64,000 nt of DNA, taken from positions 3,906,001 to 3,970,000 of the forward strand of contig BEDY01000001.1 in NCBI GenBank assembly GCA_002335605.1, in the 5' to 3' direction. The translations under genes were made by a program, and so were the position numbers. The notes beneath the pieces are model-generated. The model ran no database searches, was not told where the DNA came from, and saw only the letters and a program-made list of their open reading frames with translations. Positions 43,787 to 55,368 of this stretch are shown here, piece by piece. The stretch is from Prillingera fragicola (Eukaryota; Basidiomycota; Tremellomycetes; Trichosporonales; Trichosporonaceae). The number at the start of each line of letters is the position of its first letter. Position 1 is the first letter of the stretch.

Positions 43787-46050
43787 CTACTTGCGCTTAA
43801 GCAAGCAGTACTCGCCATACACCCGGCCACTCTCTCCCAGACCCCAAGGCAGCCAGACAACACGCGCCCACCACTTGCTAGCGGCATTGTCGAGGAACGT
43901 CTCGCAGAACTCACGCTCCCACTCTGGTGACTCGATAAAGTCGGGCTGGAGCTTGGTCGCGGGCTGCGAGGGCATGTGCGATGCGACGAGGTAGGCGCAG
44001 TCCTCGACAGGGACATAGGTTCCAGGCTCGGCAGAAGGGCGGTTCTGTCCGTTGAAGCGGCCCTCGTGCACCACACGCGTCTCGGAGAGGGGCCAGCCAC
44101 CGACGGAGGGGTGCGACTTGTCCCACCTGCGGGGCATCATGCCATCCATGTCGCTCTTGATCCAGTTGACCTCGATGCCCTCGGGAACCAAGAAAGAGCC
44201 GGGGAAGCGGTGCCACTCGGCGCCGTAGCAAAGAGTGATGGGAGGGTCGAGCTCGGCGAGAGGGGCATAGTCCCACTCGGGCACAACCTCCTGGCCCTCC
44301 TTGGGACGGTAACCCTTGGGAGGGGGAACGGGCGAGAAGCCCAGGTCGGACAGAATGTTGGGGATTGTAACGTACTCAAAGTGGTAGACAAGGTCGAACG
44401 GCGCATGGTAGAATTTGGACTGGCCCATGAAGCGGAGCACCGAGAGCACGCCGGGAATGGTAATGCAGGCCAGAGCAAAGTACGAAAACATTGAAGTCTT
44501 TCCGGCGCGGTAAGGCGACTTTGTGATCTTGATGAACACAGTCTCCATCCAGCCCTTGATGAGGAAGACGGATACAGCGGCGTTGAAGCACAAGAGGGGG
44601 TAGGCAGGGTACATGAAGCGCTCCTCCTTGTGGGCCTGGGCACTGAGAATGCCGAGCCAAATGTAGAAAGGCGACAGACGAACAATCATTAGCGAGTAAG
44701 GAGATGACTCGCCGACCTGGGGCTTCATCTGCGTGCGTCCAAGACGACGGAAGTCGTACTTGTACGTGATGGCCAGCGCAGGGAGCGAGATGAGGGCCAG
44801 GGGCAACAGGAAGTTGAAGTTGAGGAACAGGTTGGCAAAGTAAAAGGACAACGGCGAGGTGCCGTACAGGTCAGGGCCGCCGCCGTTACCAAACATGTTG
44901 TAGGTGACAATGTTGAGAGTGGGGAAGGTCAGGCGGCCGTAAGCCCACGAGTCGACGAGGACGACGGGAATCTGGGACATTAGATCGGAACAGACACATG
45001 GTTTCCGGGGTGACTCACCGCGACGAGCGATGCCGAGAGGATGGCCTTGACAAGGGTGTCGAGGCGGCGTATGCGCCACACACCCTGGTCGGCAGGGGCG
45101 ACAATTTCACCGCCAAACAGACGCAGCTGCTCGTAAATGATGGGCAGGCCAAGTGCAGCAGCAAAGGGCCAGCCGACAATCGCGCCAACGGCAACAAAGA
45201 ACACGGCGCGGTACGCGCGGCGCATGCCCGTGGTCGTCGAGGTCGCGGGGTGGAACCACTCGGCAGCCGCAAGCATGGTCGCGTACATTGCAAAAGTCGA
45301 GGGGAGGAATGCTTCGGCCGTCAGCGCGCCCTCACTTATCGCGACTACTCACAGACACTGGCCGACCACATGCCGGCGCTAAAGAGCATGGCAAAGAAGA
45401 CGTAGCGACCGACACGCTCGTTGACGGCCTCGACGACGGCGCGCATGAAGCGGGCCTCGCACACACTGCAAATGGCACCGAGGAAAATACGCAGGGCAAA
45501 GAACTGCTGGCGCTTGCCGAGGCTGAGCAGACGGGGGCCGAGGAACGCCAAGGGCCAGTGAAGCAGGACATATGCCCACGAGCGGACGGCAAACTCGGGC
45601 GACTGCTCCCAGGTCTGGAAACCGGCATTGTGCATAAAGTAGTGCAGCGGTTCGTAGAAGTTGAACACTGAGTGGTTAGCGCTGAGCTTGATACGACAAC
45701 GCACCTTCATCGCAGTCGGCGATAATGCTGTACATGGCACCGCAAGTGCGGACCAGGAGCAGAATACGAACGGCGAGCGAGAAGCTGGGCACCATGGGAC
45801 CGGGCTGCTGCCTGGAGGAGGGGTTAGCGATGTGGGCAAGAGATGCCAGGTGCCACCGTGTGCACGCCTCTGTGCAGCTGCTGCAAGCTCACCTGCCGAC
45901 CTGATCTTGAAGCAGACCCTGGTGACGACGCTTCCAGCCTTGCGGGGCGAGCGAGCCAAACTGGTCGAGCTTTGGGGGCTCTGGCTTTACCGCGTTCGGG
46001 CCAGTGGTTGGACGCCTGAAGCGAATGGTCTCTGTGCCCGGCATAGACAT
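43787..46050 (-). CDS. ALG9: Alpha-1,2-mannosyltransferase ALG9 (GT22 family)
   Basis: An ER-membrane enzyme that adds two alpha-1,2 mannoses to the dolichol-linked oligosaccharide from dolichol-phosphate-mannose. Five exons: 46050-45893, 45811-45705, 45667-45353, 45311-45019 and 44971-43787, giving 685 residues. The catalytic first luminal loop carries IADCDEVFNFYEPLHYF with the acidic pair, WEQSPEFAVRSWAY follows, then SFLPSTFAMYATMLAAA and multiple transmembrane spans. The GT22 signature HKEERFMYPAYPLL lies about two thirds along. The long hydrophilic C-terminus ends YGEYCLLKRK. Introns are 44-81 nt. It is divergent from the EMI1-like gene with 301 bp between starts. Confidence 0.95.
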
Positions 46051-46351
46051 GATGGGCGACGATGAGAACGGGGAGGGGAGGGAAGGGAGAAGAGGAGAGA
46101 GGGGGTTGGCCTAGGCCGTTAGCAGAATGCTGCAGGGGGTTGTGGATAGAGTAGTGAGTGAGTAAGCAGATGCAAACAAGGTCACGCAAACATTGGCAGA
46201 TGCAAAGACATGGGGTGTGGGCGACGTCAGCCTCACGTGGAGGTCGCGTGGTAGTCACGTGGCCGTCTTCCACTGGCTGTAAAAGTCGAGACTGCTGTTC
46301 GTGTCATGGCAATCATCAACACTCTATTGAATCCACAGCAACAGCAACACT
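46051..46351. promoter_or_regulatory. Divergent promoter of ALG9 and the EMI1-like gene
   Basis: 301 bp between two start codons. A GA/CT-rich leader precedes ALG9 (46070-46110). The palindromic words TCACGTGGAGG and GTCACGTGGCC at about 46232-46263 each contain the E-box CACGTG. Confidence 0.55.
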
Positions 46352-47390
46352 ATGCGCTGGAACATCTGGGCAAGCAACAGTGAAGCAGGACCAAGCAAAC
46401 CTGTACCAGACGCCAACACCCCCGGCGCAACTGCCCCACCAGATGCAACCGCTTCAACTCCCAAGCCAGCCTCTTCGTCCTCAGGCCCAGCACCCGAGCC
46501 AGCATCGATGCTGAACCGCTTCGAGAGGACACTGGACGACGAGGAAAAGTACCAGGCTCAGCAGTTTCCCTCGTTTGATGACGTGCCCGGGTGCATGCAG
46601 CTGTTGTGAGTAGTATTGCAGTACTGGGGCGTGGCTTCATTTGAGGTGGATGGCAGTTGCGTTCTGCCCCGGCCTGTCTGCACTGCCCTGGGCAAGCCAG
46701 CAGCGTGAACACTGAGAGCCTCGCCCCACCTCTAGCCAGCCTACACCCACGCCAACAGCCACTAACCCACACCGCAGTGACGAGTTCATGATGTGCTACG
46801 CAATGGTCCCCCAGCTCCGCAACATGTACCGACACGGAGAGCTGCGCGACTGCACGTACAAGTTTCACGACTTTAAATACTGCATGTCGCTCAAGGGCGA
46901 CGACGTCGAGACGCGCCGCAAGCTGTGGATCAAGCGCAAGGCCGAGTGGTGGGCTGCCCGCCGCGTCGGGCAGAGCAGTGAGGACGTGTGGGATATGAGG
47001 ACGTGAGTATCGAGTCCCTTCAGCGTGGGCGTGTGTGTTGGCACTGCCTTCAGCGTTGTGGGCTTTTGGAGCCAGAGACGGGGCGGCTGCGGTGTCAGGA
47101 GACGATGGCCCCGAGGCTGTGACTAGTCGTTCGTGCGCCAGGGCGCTGGTTGAGCTGCAGAGATAACGAGCTGCTGCTCTGCGCGCTCGTCGCAGAGCGA
47201 CCAGTCTGGCTGTCTACCCCGGCAACCTACCTGTCACTGGTCTATGCGCATGGCGGCCTGGGCAGGTCAAGGTCGAGCCCCGCACACCGTTATCACCCGT
47301 TATGTGGACTTTACTGACGCCCGCAGCGAGCCTCTTGAGAACTTTCCCCCCTTGCATCCCGAGGCGGCCGAGAACATGGAAAACTTGTAG
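46352..47390 (+). CDS. EMI1: EMI1-like protein (DUF3128)
   Basis: Three exons (46352-46605, 46778-47002 and 47327-47390) give 180 residues. After a Pro/Ser/Thr-rich N-terminus, the domain reads FPSFDDVPGCMQLLFDEFMMC, then MYRHGELRDCTYKFHDFKYCM and RKAEWWAARRVGQSSEDVW. The paired Cys spacing resembles CHCH-like twin-cysteine proteins, as in the yeast Emi1/DUF3128 family. The C-terminus EPLENFPPLHPE is typical of the family. Yeast Emi1 is linked to early meiotic induction and mitochondrial function; its role here is by homology only. The second intron is long for this genome (324 nt). Confidence 0.85.
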
Positions 47391-47733
47391 CCTGCATGCA
47401 GCCGTATCACCCGTCACTACTGTTATCGCTGCCGTTGACACTGTTTCCAGCGCTGTAGGGGGACGGATGAATAGGGCCGGAGTATCGGCCGAGGTAGACG
47501 TCCTCTGTTCAGGCACGGTTGCTGGTTGCTTTGGCTCTTTCACCTCGAACTGCTCTTGAGCTGTCTGTTTTTTTCCAACGACAACAAGTACATCTCCTCA
47601 ACACCCATCTACATTCTCACACTGCACAACGACCACAGCATCCACAGCCCACACCCACACCCGCCTCATCGACACTCCTAGCGCCGGCCGCCCGTCGATC
47701 ACCCCTCACGCCGCCTTCATCTCCTCCACCACA
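47391..47733. promoter_or_regulatory. Promoter region of the HAP5/NF-YC gene
   Basis: 343 bp between genes. The last 150 bp before the ATG are C/A/T-rich and purine-poor, as expected for a leader. No clear TATA box. Confidence 0.45.
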
Positions 47734-48725
47734 ATGAACCCCTACTACCTGACCGAGAGCCTGGGCTACCCGGCCTTTGGCTCGTACTCGCCCGCAAGCG
47801 GCGCCTCGTCCCCGAACCCACCAAGCGGTCCCGGCAGCGCCAACCCGACCAACCCGGCGTCGACGAACGGCCCGTCCCGCCCCGCCGCCGGACCAGCAGC
47901 AACAGCAGTAGCAGCAGCAGCAGCGCGCCCCTCCTCGTCGTCGGGCAACGGCAGCGCGGCGCCCGCGGCCGGCGCGAGCGCGACGTCGGGGCCGCTAGTG
48001 CACCCCCACCAGGACTTGAATGACTTTTTGGAGAGTTTCTGGACACGCCAGATGGATGCCGTCGAGGGCGAGACGCCCGATTTCAAGACCTACAACCTGC
48101 CCCTCGCGAGGATCAAAAAGGTCATGAAGAGTGACGAGGACGTCAAGATGATCAGTGCCGAGGGTGAGTGCTGCCCTAGCGCGGGGGGAGCGTGCGCGCG
48201 ACGAGCAAGTGCGATGGATAACGACGTCCCCCCTCGCTGCCCTCCTCCCCTGCTACCTCCACGAGCCCAAAGCTAACCCCCCAGCGCCCATCATGTTCTC
48301 CAAAGCCTGCGAGAGTACGTACCCACCGACCACGGCGTTTCAAACCTGACCACCCAGTCTTCATCTCGGAGCTAACCTGCCGCGCCTGGCTGGTAGCCGA
48401 GGGCCACAAGCGGCGCACGCTGCAGAAATCCGACGTCGCGGCCGCCATTGCCTTTTCCGACGTCTTTGATTTCCTCATCGACATTGTGCCCCGCGACGAC
48501 GGGTCGGACCCCGCGGCGGCGCCTGCGGCCGCGGCCGCTGCGCAGGCGCCCTCGAGTGGGTCGGCGGGGCAGGAGGGGGAGCATGATGCGAGCGCCGAGG
48601 CTGCCGAGTGGACCGCCGCGAGGGACGAGCCCGAGTTTGAAGAGGGGTACGAGTATGATGCCGAGGAGAGGGATAATGGCGAGGCACTCTACAGCGAGTA
48701 TGTCGAGGGCGAGGCGTTTGCTTAG
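47734..48725 (+). CDS. HAP5: CCAAT-binding factor subunit HAP5/NF-YC
   Basis: Exons 47734-48163, 48285-48314 (30 nt) and 48358-48725 give 275 residues. The histone-fold region runs [59 protein letters not shown] and [21 protein letters not shown], which is diagnostic of NF-YC. The 30-nt middle exon encodes most of [14 protein letters not shown] pairs with NF-YB, and the dimer binds CCAAT boxes with NF-YA; in fungi the complex also recruits HAP4/HAPX-type regulators of respiration and iron. N- and C-terminal tails are Ser/Ala-rich and acidic. It converges with HSE1, the coding ends lying 118 bp apart. Confidence 0.95.
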
Positions 48726-48843
48726 GGTTTGTTTTCATGTATTGATACACGCTGGACGCTCTGAGCAATCCTCTCCCTTTGTTTAGACCGCTCAACATTC
48801 CCGTGCACACCGCAAGGTCATCATGTTCATCACACTATATTCT

Positions 48844-51174
48844 CTACTGCTGCACGCTCATCCGGTTGATCCCCGCAGCGACACCATCAACGCCCTGCTG
48901 CTGGTAGGTCGCATACTGGTGCGGTCCCGGCGGCGCGTAGCCGGGTTGCTGCTGCTGCTGCTGACCAGGGTGCGGCGCAGCTTGCTGCGGGTAAGCGCCG
49001 TGCGCGGCGTGGCCGGGCGGTGGCTGCCCGCCAGCGCGGTAGTATGCGTCCCAGGCAGCGGCGTGGTCCTGCTGCGCTTGCGGGTTGGGGCCAGAGTCGG
49101 AGCTGCCGCCGGCTGGGGCGCCGGCGCCGACGCCTGCTTGGCCTGGGGCAGTGGTTTGGCGGGCGGGCGGCGAGGCGGGAGGGTAGGCCGGCGCACCGGA
49201 CTGGAGGGACGTCGTGCTGTGGCCGTGTACACCTTGGCCTTGCTGGTAGAAGACCTGGCCCGGGGCCGGTTGCTGGTTCTGACCGGGGATGGAGGCGACA
49301 AGACCCGGCGACTCGGTCGGAGCGCCGTGTACATACTGGTTGGGTTGAGGGAAGCCTTGCTGAGGGTGCTGGGGCTGTTGTTGCTGGTATGGCTGCTGCT
49401 GCTGCTGCTGAGCGTATGGGTCGGCCTGGGGAGGTCCTCCCTGCTGGGGGTAGTATTCTGGAATGTCAGCAAATGACTGCGATCTGGATTCGCTCAACCC
49501 ACGCTGCTGGGGCTGCGGCACACCACCACGCAACTCCTCATACTGGCGCATGGCGCGCAAAAAGTTGTTGTTCATGTGCTCAAGTTCGGCCTTCTGGTCC
49601 GAGTACTTTTTGATGAGGGCGTTGATCTCTGTCTGCAGGCTGACGCTCGCCTGGTACATCTCCTCAACCTCGGGCCGGTCCTCGATACGCTCGCCGCGTG
49701 TCGTGTCGATGCCCTTGAGCGTCTGCAGAAGCTGGTCAACCAGTCCCAGTGACGCAAACACGCGCGCCTCCTTCTGAGCCTCCTCCTGCACCTCGCGGGA
49801 AGATGGCTCGGGAAGAGCCTCGACATAGGTGACTGGGAAGATGCCAATCTTGCCATTCGATGCACCGCGCCACCACTCCTTGAAGTTGCGGTCGAGAACC
49901 TTGATAATGTCACCGCGCTCAAAGTTGAGCTCACCAACCTCTGCCGACTCAAAGGTGTACAGTGCGCGGACGCGGGTGGCAGTGTTGAGGTCCAGAGGGG
50001 CCTCGGGGCCGGGAGGCGAGCCGTAGTTGTTCTGCTGCTGCTGGGCGTACTGCTGCTGTTGTTGAGGCTGGGAGTAGCTCTGCTGCTGGGGCTGCGCGTA
50101 TCCAGCAGCGGCGACCTGGGGGTACTGAGGCCCAGAGTTCTGCCGAGGAGGCTGTGACGATCCACCAGCTTGCGACGACGATCCCTGGTTAAGATGAGGC
50201 TGAGGCGGCACCCATCCTCGTCCGCGATCCTCCTTCGAGATCTCGATGGCGCGTGCCAGCTCTTCCTCCTCTGCGCGACGACGAACATCCTCCTGGTTCC
50301 CGGGTGCCTCCTCTTGGTCTCCAAAGTTCATACCTAAGGTCAGTTACACAACATTACACACAACATACCCTTTTCCTTCAGCTTGTCGTACAACTCGCCC
50401 ATCAAGCTCAGGTTGGGGTCACCCGAGCCCTCAAACTGCTGCGCCCAGTCCTTGACATACTTAAGCGCCTTTGTCTGCACCGGTTTGACAGTCGCGCGGT
50501 CTCCGATCAGACGCTCCACCGCTCCGGTCCAGGTGCGTGAGCTTAGCTCCTCGTGCAACGGCTTGCCGCAGTTCTGGGCGAGCGTGTTGGCGAGCTCAAG
50601 CGCATAGATCTGGACGTTGGGGTTGCGGTGCGCAAGGCGCTTGACAAGGGCTCCAACAGCGTTGCGTGCGCTGCAAAATCACGGCGAGGCGATAAGAAAA
50701 GCGCCAGAAGATGTGGGCGGCGGTGGCGGTGCGGATTGTAGCGGCGTAAGAAGCGGCGCAAGCGTAAAGTAGTAAAGAGCCACGCGTCAGCGATATTGTC
50801 CACATCGACGGCAGGCAGTGACGGCAAAGCACCACGAGCACAGCGAAGGCCGTTGCGGCCATCCACCATGCGCGCGGCGCTACCACCGCCATCTACGCTC
50901 CGCAGCACAGCGCCACGCACCCATTGTTCCCCTCGGCAGTGACCTTGTCGCATACTTCGAGATTGATAGCCCAGTCCTCGGACGCAAGGTTCTCGTCCGT
51001 AGCCTTTGCTGTACGGTGTCAGCTAACTCACTAACAAACCCAAAGTCATGGATGGGACGCCACTCGCGCACTTGGCGCTGAGCGAGCGCCGCGACGGCGT
51101 GTCCCGTGCCACATGACGGATAGCGATTACTCACTGACGAGCTCGTCGTATGGGTTTGCTTGTCCTGAGAACAT
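48844..51174 (-). CDS. HSE1: ESCRT-0 component HSE1 (VHS, UIM, SH3)
   Basis: Four exons (51174-51135, 51008-50921, 50670-50369 and 50333-48844) give 639 residues. Order: MFSGQANPYDELV, then a VHS domain (about 14-145) with ATDENLASEDWAINLEVCDK and NPNVQIYALELANTLAQNCG. A ubiquitin-interacting motif EEEELARAIEISKE (about 164-178) follows, then a Gln/Pro-rich linker and an SH3 domain (about 265-320, RALYTFESAEVGELNFERGD ... KEWWRGASNGKIGIFP). A GAT-like coiled region begins near ASLGLVDQLLQTLKGIDTTR, and the tail is strongly Gln-rich. With VPS27 it sorts ubiquitinated cargo at endosomes. The start methionine lies in a 40-nt first exon. Confidence 0.95.
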
Positions 51175-51843
51175 GATGGTATATGTTCTCTGTTGCTCCT
51201 GTCTGTCTACTGGCCTGTGATGTAGTAGTAGTGGCAAGAGAGATGGAGAGGCAGAGTGCGGTGCTGAGAGAGGAGAACGAACGAACGATGAATCATGACG
51301 ACCCCATGCCGCAGCTGCGGGGCAGTACCGGGAGATTTGATTCCGCGTCACAGCTCACACACGTCACAGGGCCTTCTGTGGAATTCAGGGGCCAAAGAGA
51401 TACATACTAGAACACGCAGTCGTTGGGCAGTCGGGGATGTAGTGTGTTTTACAATACATACTGGGAGTGTTCAACGACGCACGGCTGCTAACCTTGTGGT
51501 GATCGCAAAATACACTGTACTGTATAAAACATTGGAACGGACTCGCTATTAGGTATCGCTATCGGGACAAATGTATAAAATTCAAGAAAGAGAGTTGGTA
51601 GTGTGTATCGAGAAAGGACACATGTTCTTCGAGACGGCGAGTGCGTTGTAGTTTGTGAAACACATTACTGCTCGTTAAGAACTGGGCTTACATCTGGGAC
51701 AGCGTCTGGCCCGGTTTCACACTCAGCATGCCCAGCTCGTTCATCTGGCTACAAGACACAAGCCTAACATGACCTGTCCAAGCGGACAGCCCGCACAACA
51801 GCTCCGACCTCTCGAAATCATGGGCACATGCATATACCATCCA
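51175..51843. other. Spacer upstream of HSE1
   Basis: Promoter side of HSE1, with an AT-rich portion around 51440-51660. No supported gene. Confidence 0.5.
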
Positions 51844-54632
51844 CTAAGCCTTGCCCTTTTGTGTCTTCTTGACTTTGCCTTTACTCTTCCCGCCACCAAA
51901 CTCCATCTGCTTGATCTCTTGGATACGCTGTGCGTCAAAGTCCTTGCCGAGCCACCGCACTAGCACCAGCGGCTGCGGCGGCTGATACTCGGCGTCATCC
52001 TGTACTTGGTGCGGCAACGGGCGGTGCAGGTCGGGATGTAAACCGACTGAACGTGTTAGCTCTTGTACACCACGTGGTTGGGAAACTCACCTGGACGGGC
52101 CTGCAGTGCTGCCAAAAAGTCGGGATGGCGCGTGAGATACTCTTCGACGTGTACAAACGATCGCTTGCGAACGAGAATGTCTGCCATGCGCTCACGAATA
52201 AGGGGCATGGATCCGCCGCTGACGACCCACAGGTGTTCGCAGGGCCGCACAGGATCGGGCGACGAGCCAGTCTTGGCGGCCAGCTCGACGCGCTCCTCGT
52301 TTATCTGCTGCTGCAATTGCTGCACCTTTGAAATGAGCTCGCCGACACTCAGTGCTGTGCTGTCCTCGCCGTCGGTTCCCTCGAACGGGATCAGCGTCGA
52401 GACGAGCAGCGACCCGCTCGTGGTGTCCCACTCGCCACCCCACATGCCGATGAGCTCGGATCCGGCTGGAATGACCACATTGGTGCGCTTGACGTTTGCA
52501 AGCACGGTGCTCATGTCGTCGTCCTCTGCCTCGGCGTTGCGAGCGTACTCCTCCTCAAGATCGACAGTGCGCACACTGCGGCGAGGACGCGAGTGCGCCC
52601 AAGTGAGACCGATCATCCGCTTGAAGCGGTTCAGATCGACACCGTCGGCGCGAATCATCGCCTCACGCGACGGCCAGCAACGCGTGACAATGTCCTGCAC
52701 GTCTTGAAAATTGCGCAGCGGGTTCGCGACGTGGTTGGGCAGGTCAATCTCGAGCATTTCCGGAACAGCAAGGCGGCTGAGCGTCTTCTCGGTCCACAGG
52801 TTGTGGCAACGCGTAATGACCTCTTTGAGCTGCTCGGGCGTGAAATCCGTCGGCGTGACGTGCACGCCAATCTCTCGCGGTCGGTCGCCGAGACGGGAGT
52901 GCGAGAGGCTGCAGGTCTTGCGGCCGGGCTGGAAGACTTGCTTTAGTCGCCACTTGCCGATACCGACCCGAGGACCTCCCCCCCCGCCACAGTCGGTGCA
53001 ACGCTGGTATTTTGCGTCGCAAGCCGCGCACACTATCTCGGACATGTGCATGAGCGAGCTGCGCTCGGGTCCGCCAACGACCTGGCCAGTGGCGACAACA
53101 CGCTGGCAAACATCGCAAAAGCAGCGTCGTGCCATAGGATCATCCTTGAGCATGTCGTCGTCCTCCATCGCCGTGCGCATACGCTTACGCGCCTCGGTGC
53201 TGCCGACTATTGCCCCGCCAGCGCCGGCACTGGCGTGGTTCGAGTCCGTGACAGGCGGCTGACGAACACCCGTGCAGTCTGGGCAGCGGAACTCGACTGT
53301 GACTGGTGATGGAATTGCTGAGCGAGGAGCACGCAGGAGCACGCGCGCGACTGGCTTTTGGCATGTCATGCAGTTCGGGTGCTGCTCAATGACAATCTTC
53401 TTCTCGCCACGTGGCTTGCCGCGCTTGGGCGCCGGCTGCAGAGGCGAGTCGTCGCTGTCCGGCGACATGGGCCGCTTAACTGCCGGTGACGTAGGAGACG
53501 CAGGCGTAAGACCGTCCGGGCCCACATTGGACGCACCTCGGGAGGATTCGTGGGTTGCAGTGCCAGAGTGCATGTCACCCACCACGAGGTCGGAAGGAGC
53601 GGCGCTGTGTGGGACTTGGCCGAGATTGTTCTGGGCCGCCTCGTTGTCGGGCAGCCAAGAGAAAAAGTTGTCTAGGTTGTTGCCCTCGAGCATGGCCTCC
53701 AGGTCAAACACTGTCATCGGGTTGTTCTGGTGCGCGTTGACAGGTGCCGCGTTAGGCAGGTTCTGACCCATGTTGGGCTGCAAGTACTGCGTCGGATGTG
53801 GTACTGGCGGCGCTGCCATGGCTCCAGGCAACTGCGACATGTCTGGGACTAGGGCATTGTTGAATGGCTGAGATGGCACCTCGAGCGGAGACTGCGTAGC
53901 CAGAGGAAAGTTTGAAAAGCTCTGTTGGGGATACACGCCTCCTGCGTTGGGCAGAGGCATCCCGGCTTGCCCAGGCATTGGGACGGTCTGAGTCACTGGG
54001 CTCGTCACGGGCATGGGATTCTGCGGCGCGGCCACAGGTGACTGCGCGGGGGCAGTGGCAGCCGACGTCGAGTTGACAATGTTCCGGACGCTTTGCTGTA
54101 GCCGGTGCAGTTCTAGCTCGGCTGCTCGCTCCTTAGCGCGCGCGTCGGCAATCTGGAGCTCGAGGTGACGTGTCTTGAGCCTAATAAGCTCTGTCCACAT
54201 GGACCGTTGCTGGGGGTCGGTTGAAGCCTGCTTGAGACCATCGACGAATGGGCGCACCGGGTCCTCGGGGTCGTCGTATGGGCTAGGGCGAGACGGGGAT
54301 CGGCCCATTGCCGGAGCTCCCATCGGCTGTATTGAGCCATCTGAACCACGAGACGTGCGTCGTGCTGTTGCTTGAGGCCGAGATTGTTGAGGAAACGATG
54401 GCATCATGCGAAGATGGCCGAAGGGATCACCTTGGCCGTTGACAAGCTGCTGCTGCTGAGCTTGCTGAACTTGCTGCTGCGCTTGAGCCTGAGCCTGAGC
54501 CTGCTGCTGCTGTTGCTGCATCAACTGCTGCTGAGCGCCCGCGGCGGAAGCCTGATTGGCACCACCTGCCGCCAAGAGAGCGTTGAGGTCGAGGCCTTGC
54601 TGTCCAGCACTGCTCGATGAGCGACGGTGCAT
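51844..54632 (-). CDS. Large Gln-rich protein with CxxC clusters, function unknown
   Basis: Exon 1 (52091-54632) and exon 2 (51844-52046), joined over a 44-nt intron, give 914 residues. The N-terminus MHRRSSSSAGQQGLDLNALL leads into poly-Gln/Ala and a Ser/Pro/Met-rich region. From about residue 390 a basic patch KRGKPRGEKKIVIEQ precedes CMTC...CPDC, then CFCDVC...CAACDAKYQRCTDC, the spacing of zinc ribbons. A folded C-terminal region follows (PTDFTPEQLKEVITRCHNLW, IGLTWAHSRPRR, GSELIGMWGGEWDTTS, GGSMPLIRERMADILVRK). The basic, zinc-ribbon and Gln-rich features suggest a nuclear, possibly transcriptional role; this is inference. The frame is open upstream to 54737, but an acceptor (ACTCCCAG) just before the chosen ATG points to a 5' UTR intron. 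Confidence 0.82.
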
Positions 54633-55368
54633 GACCTGGGAGTAAGCAAATGGCTTGCTGGGTGGGCAAGGAGAGCTAAACGAAGTGTAAAGCCAAGAAA
54701 CTAGTTGAGAGGACAATGACAAAGCAGCATCCTCCAAAAGTCGTTTACATTGGGGGCCAGCTCGTCAAGTAACGAGAGTCCACCTCCAGAGCAGGCACGC
54801 TTGGTGGAGCATCATTCGAGAACATTGCACTGGGGACTGGGGCTACGCACCTGAGGTTGGCCAGGGTGGTGCATGGCGCGCTGCTCGCGGCGTAGTTTAA
54901 GCTTTTGTCACTTGCTCGTGCAGAGGTTATGCGCGCGACTCGATCAATGTTCTGGTCTGCGGCGTGGGGGTTCAAGTCGGATGGGGCGAGGGCGACGCGG
55001 GTTACGGCCCAATGCCGCCGATAACAACCACGGGCGGGCCGTGGCTCCGGCGTGGGCGCGTCCTGGGCAGCGGAGTGGAGGGGAGGAACGGAGATTGAAT
55101 AAACGAGATGCACGGGTTGTTGACGAGGGGGAGAGTGCAGTGGCTTGCTGTGGGGGTGCTTGCAGAGAGATGAAAGTAGGTGAATGAATGGATGAATGGT
55201 CAACAGAGTGACAGTGAGAGTGAGGTTGACGGGGCGAACCGGGCACTAGCAGCCGGAGGTCGAAAGGCACTCACCCACTTGCACTGCTGTTCTTCACCAT
55301 CCACTGTCAACCTCGCATCCATCGACCGCTACTCGGCTCTACTGCACACTCGGAGGTAGAGCCGCAGC
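54633..55368. promoter_or_regulatory. Divergent promoter and probable 5' UTR intron
   Basis: Between the Gln-rich gene and PIG-H. The acceptor ACTCCCAG ends next to the chosen ATG at 54632, and a GTAAAC donor on the same strand lies at about 54740-54750, consistent with a 5' UTR intron of about 110 nt. No ATG in frame across this join was found. Confidence 0.5.

Noticed and set aside
47773..48086. Minus-strand frames opposite HAP5 exon 1
   Set aside because: Shadow of the Ala/Ser-rich N-terminus of HAP5; the NF-YC histone fold on the + strand is decisive.
54633..54737. Extended N-terminus for the Gln-rich protein (MEDAALSLSSQLVSWLY)
   Set aside because: A clean splice acceptor (ACTCCCAG) lies immediately before the ATG at 54632, so the upstream part is more likely a 5' UTR intron.
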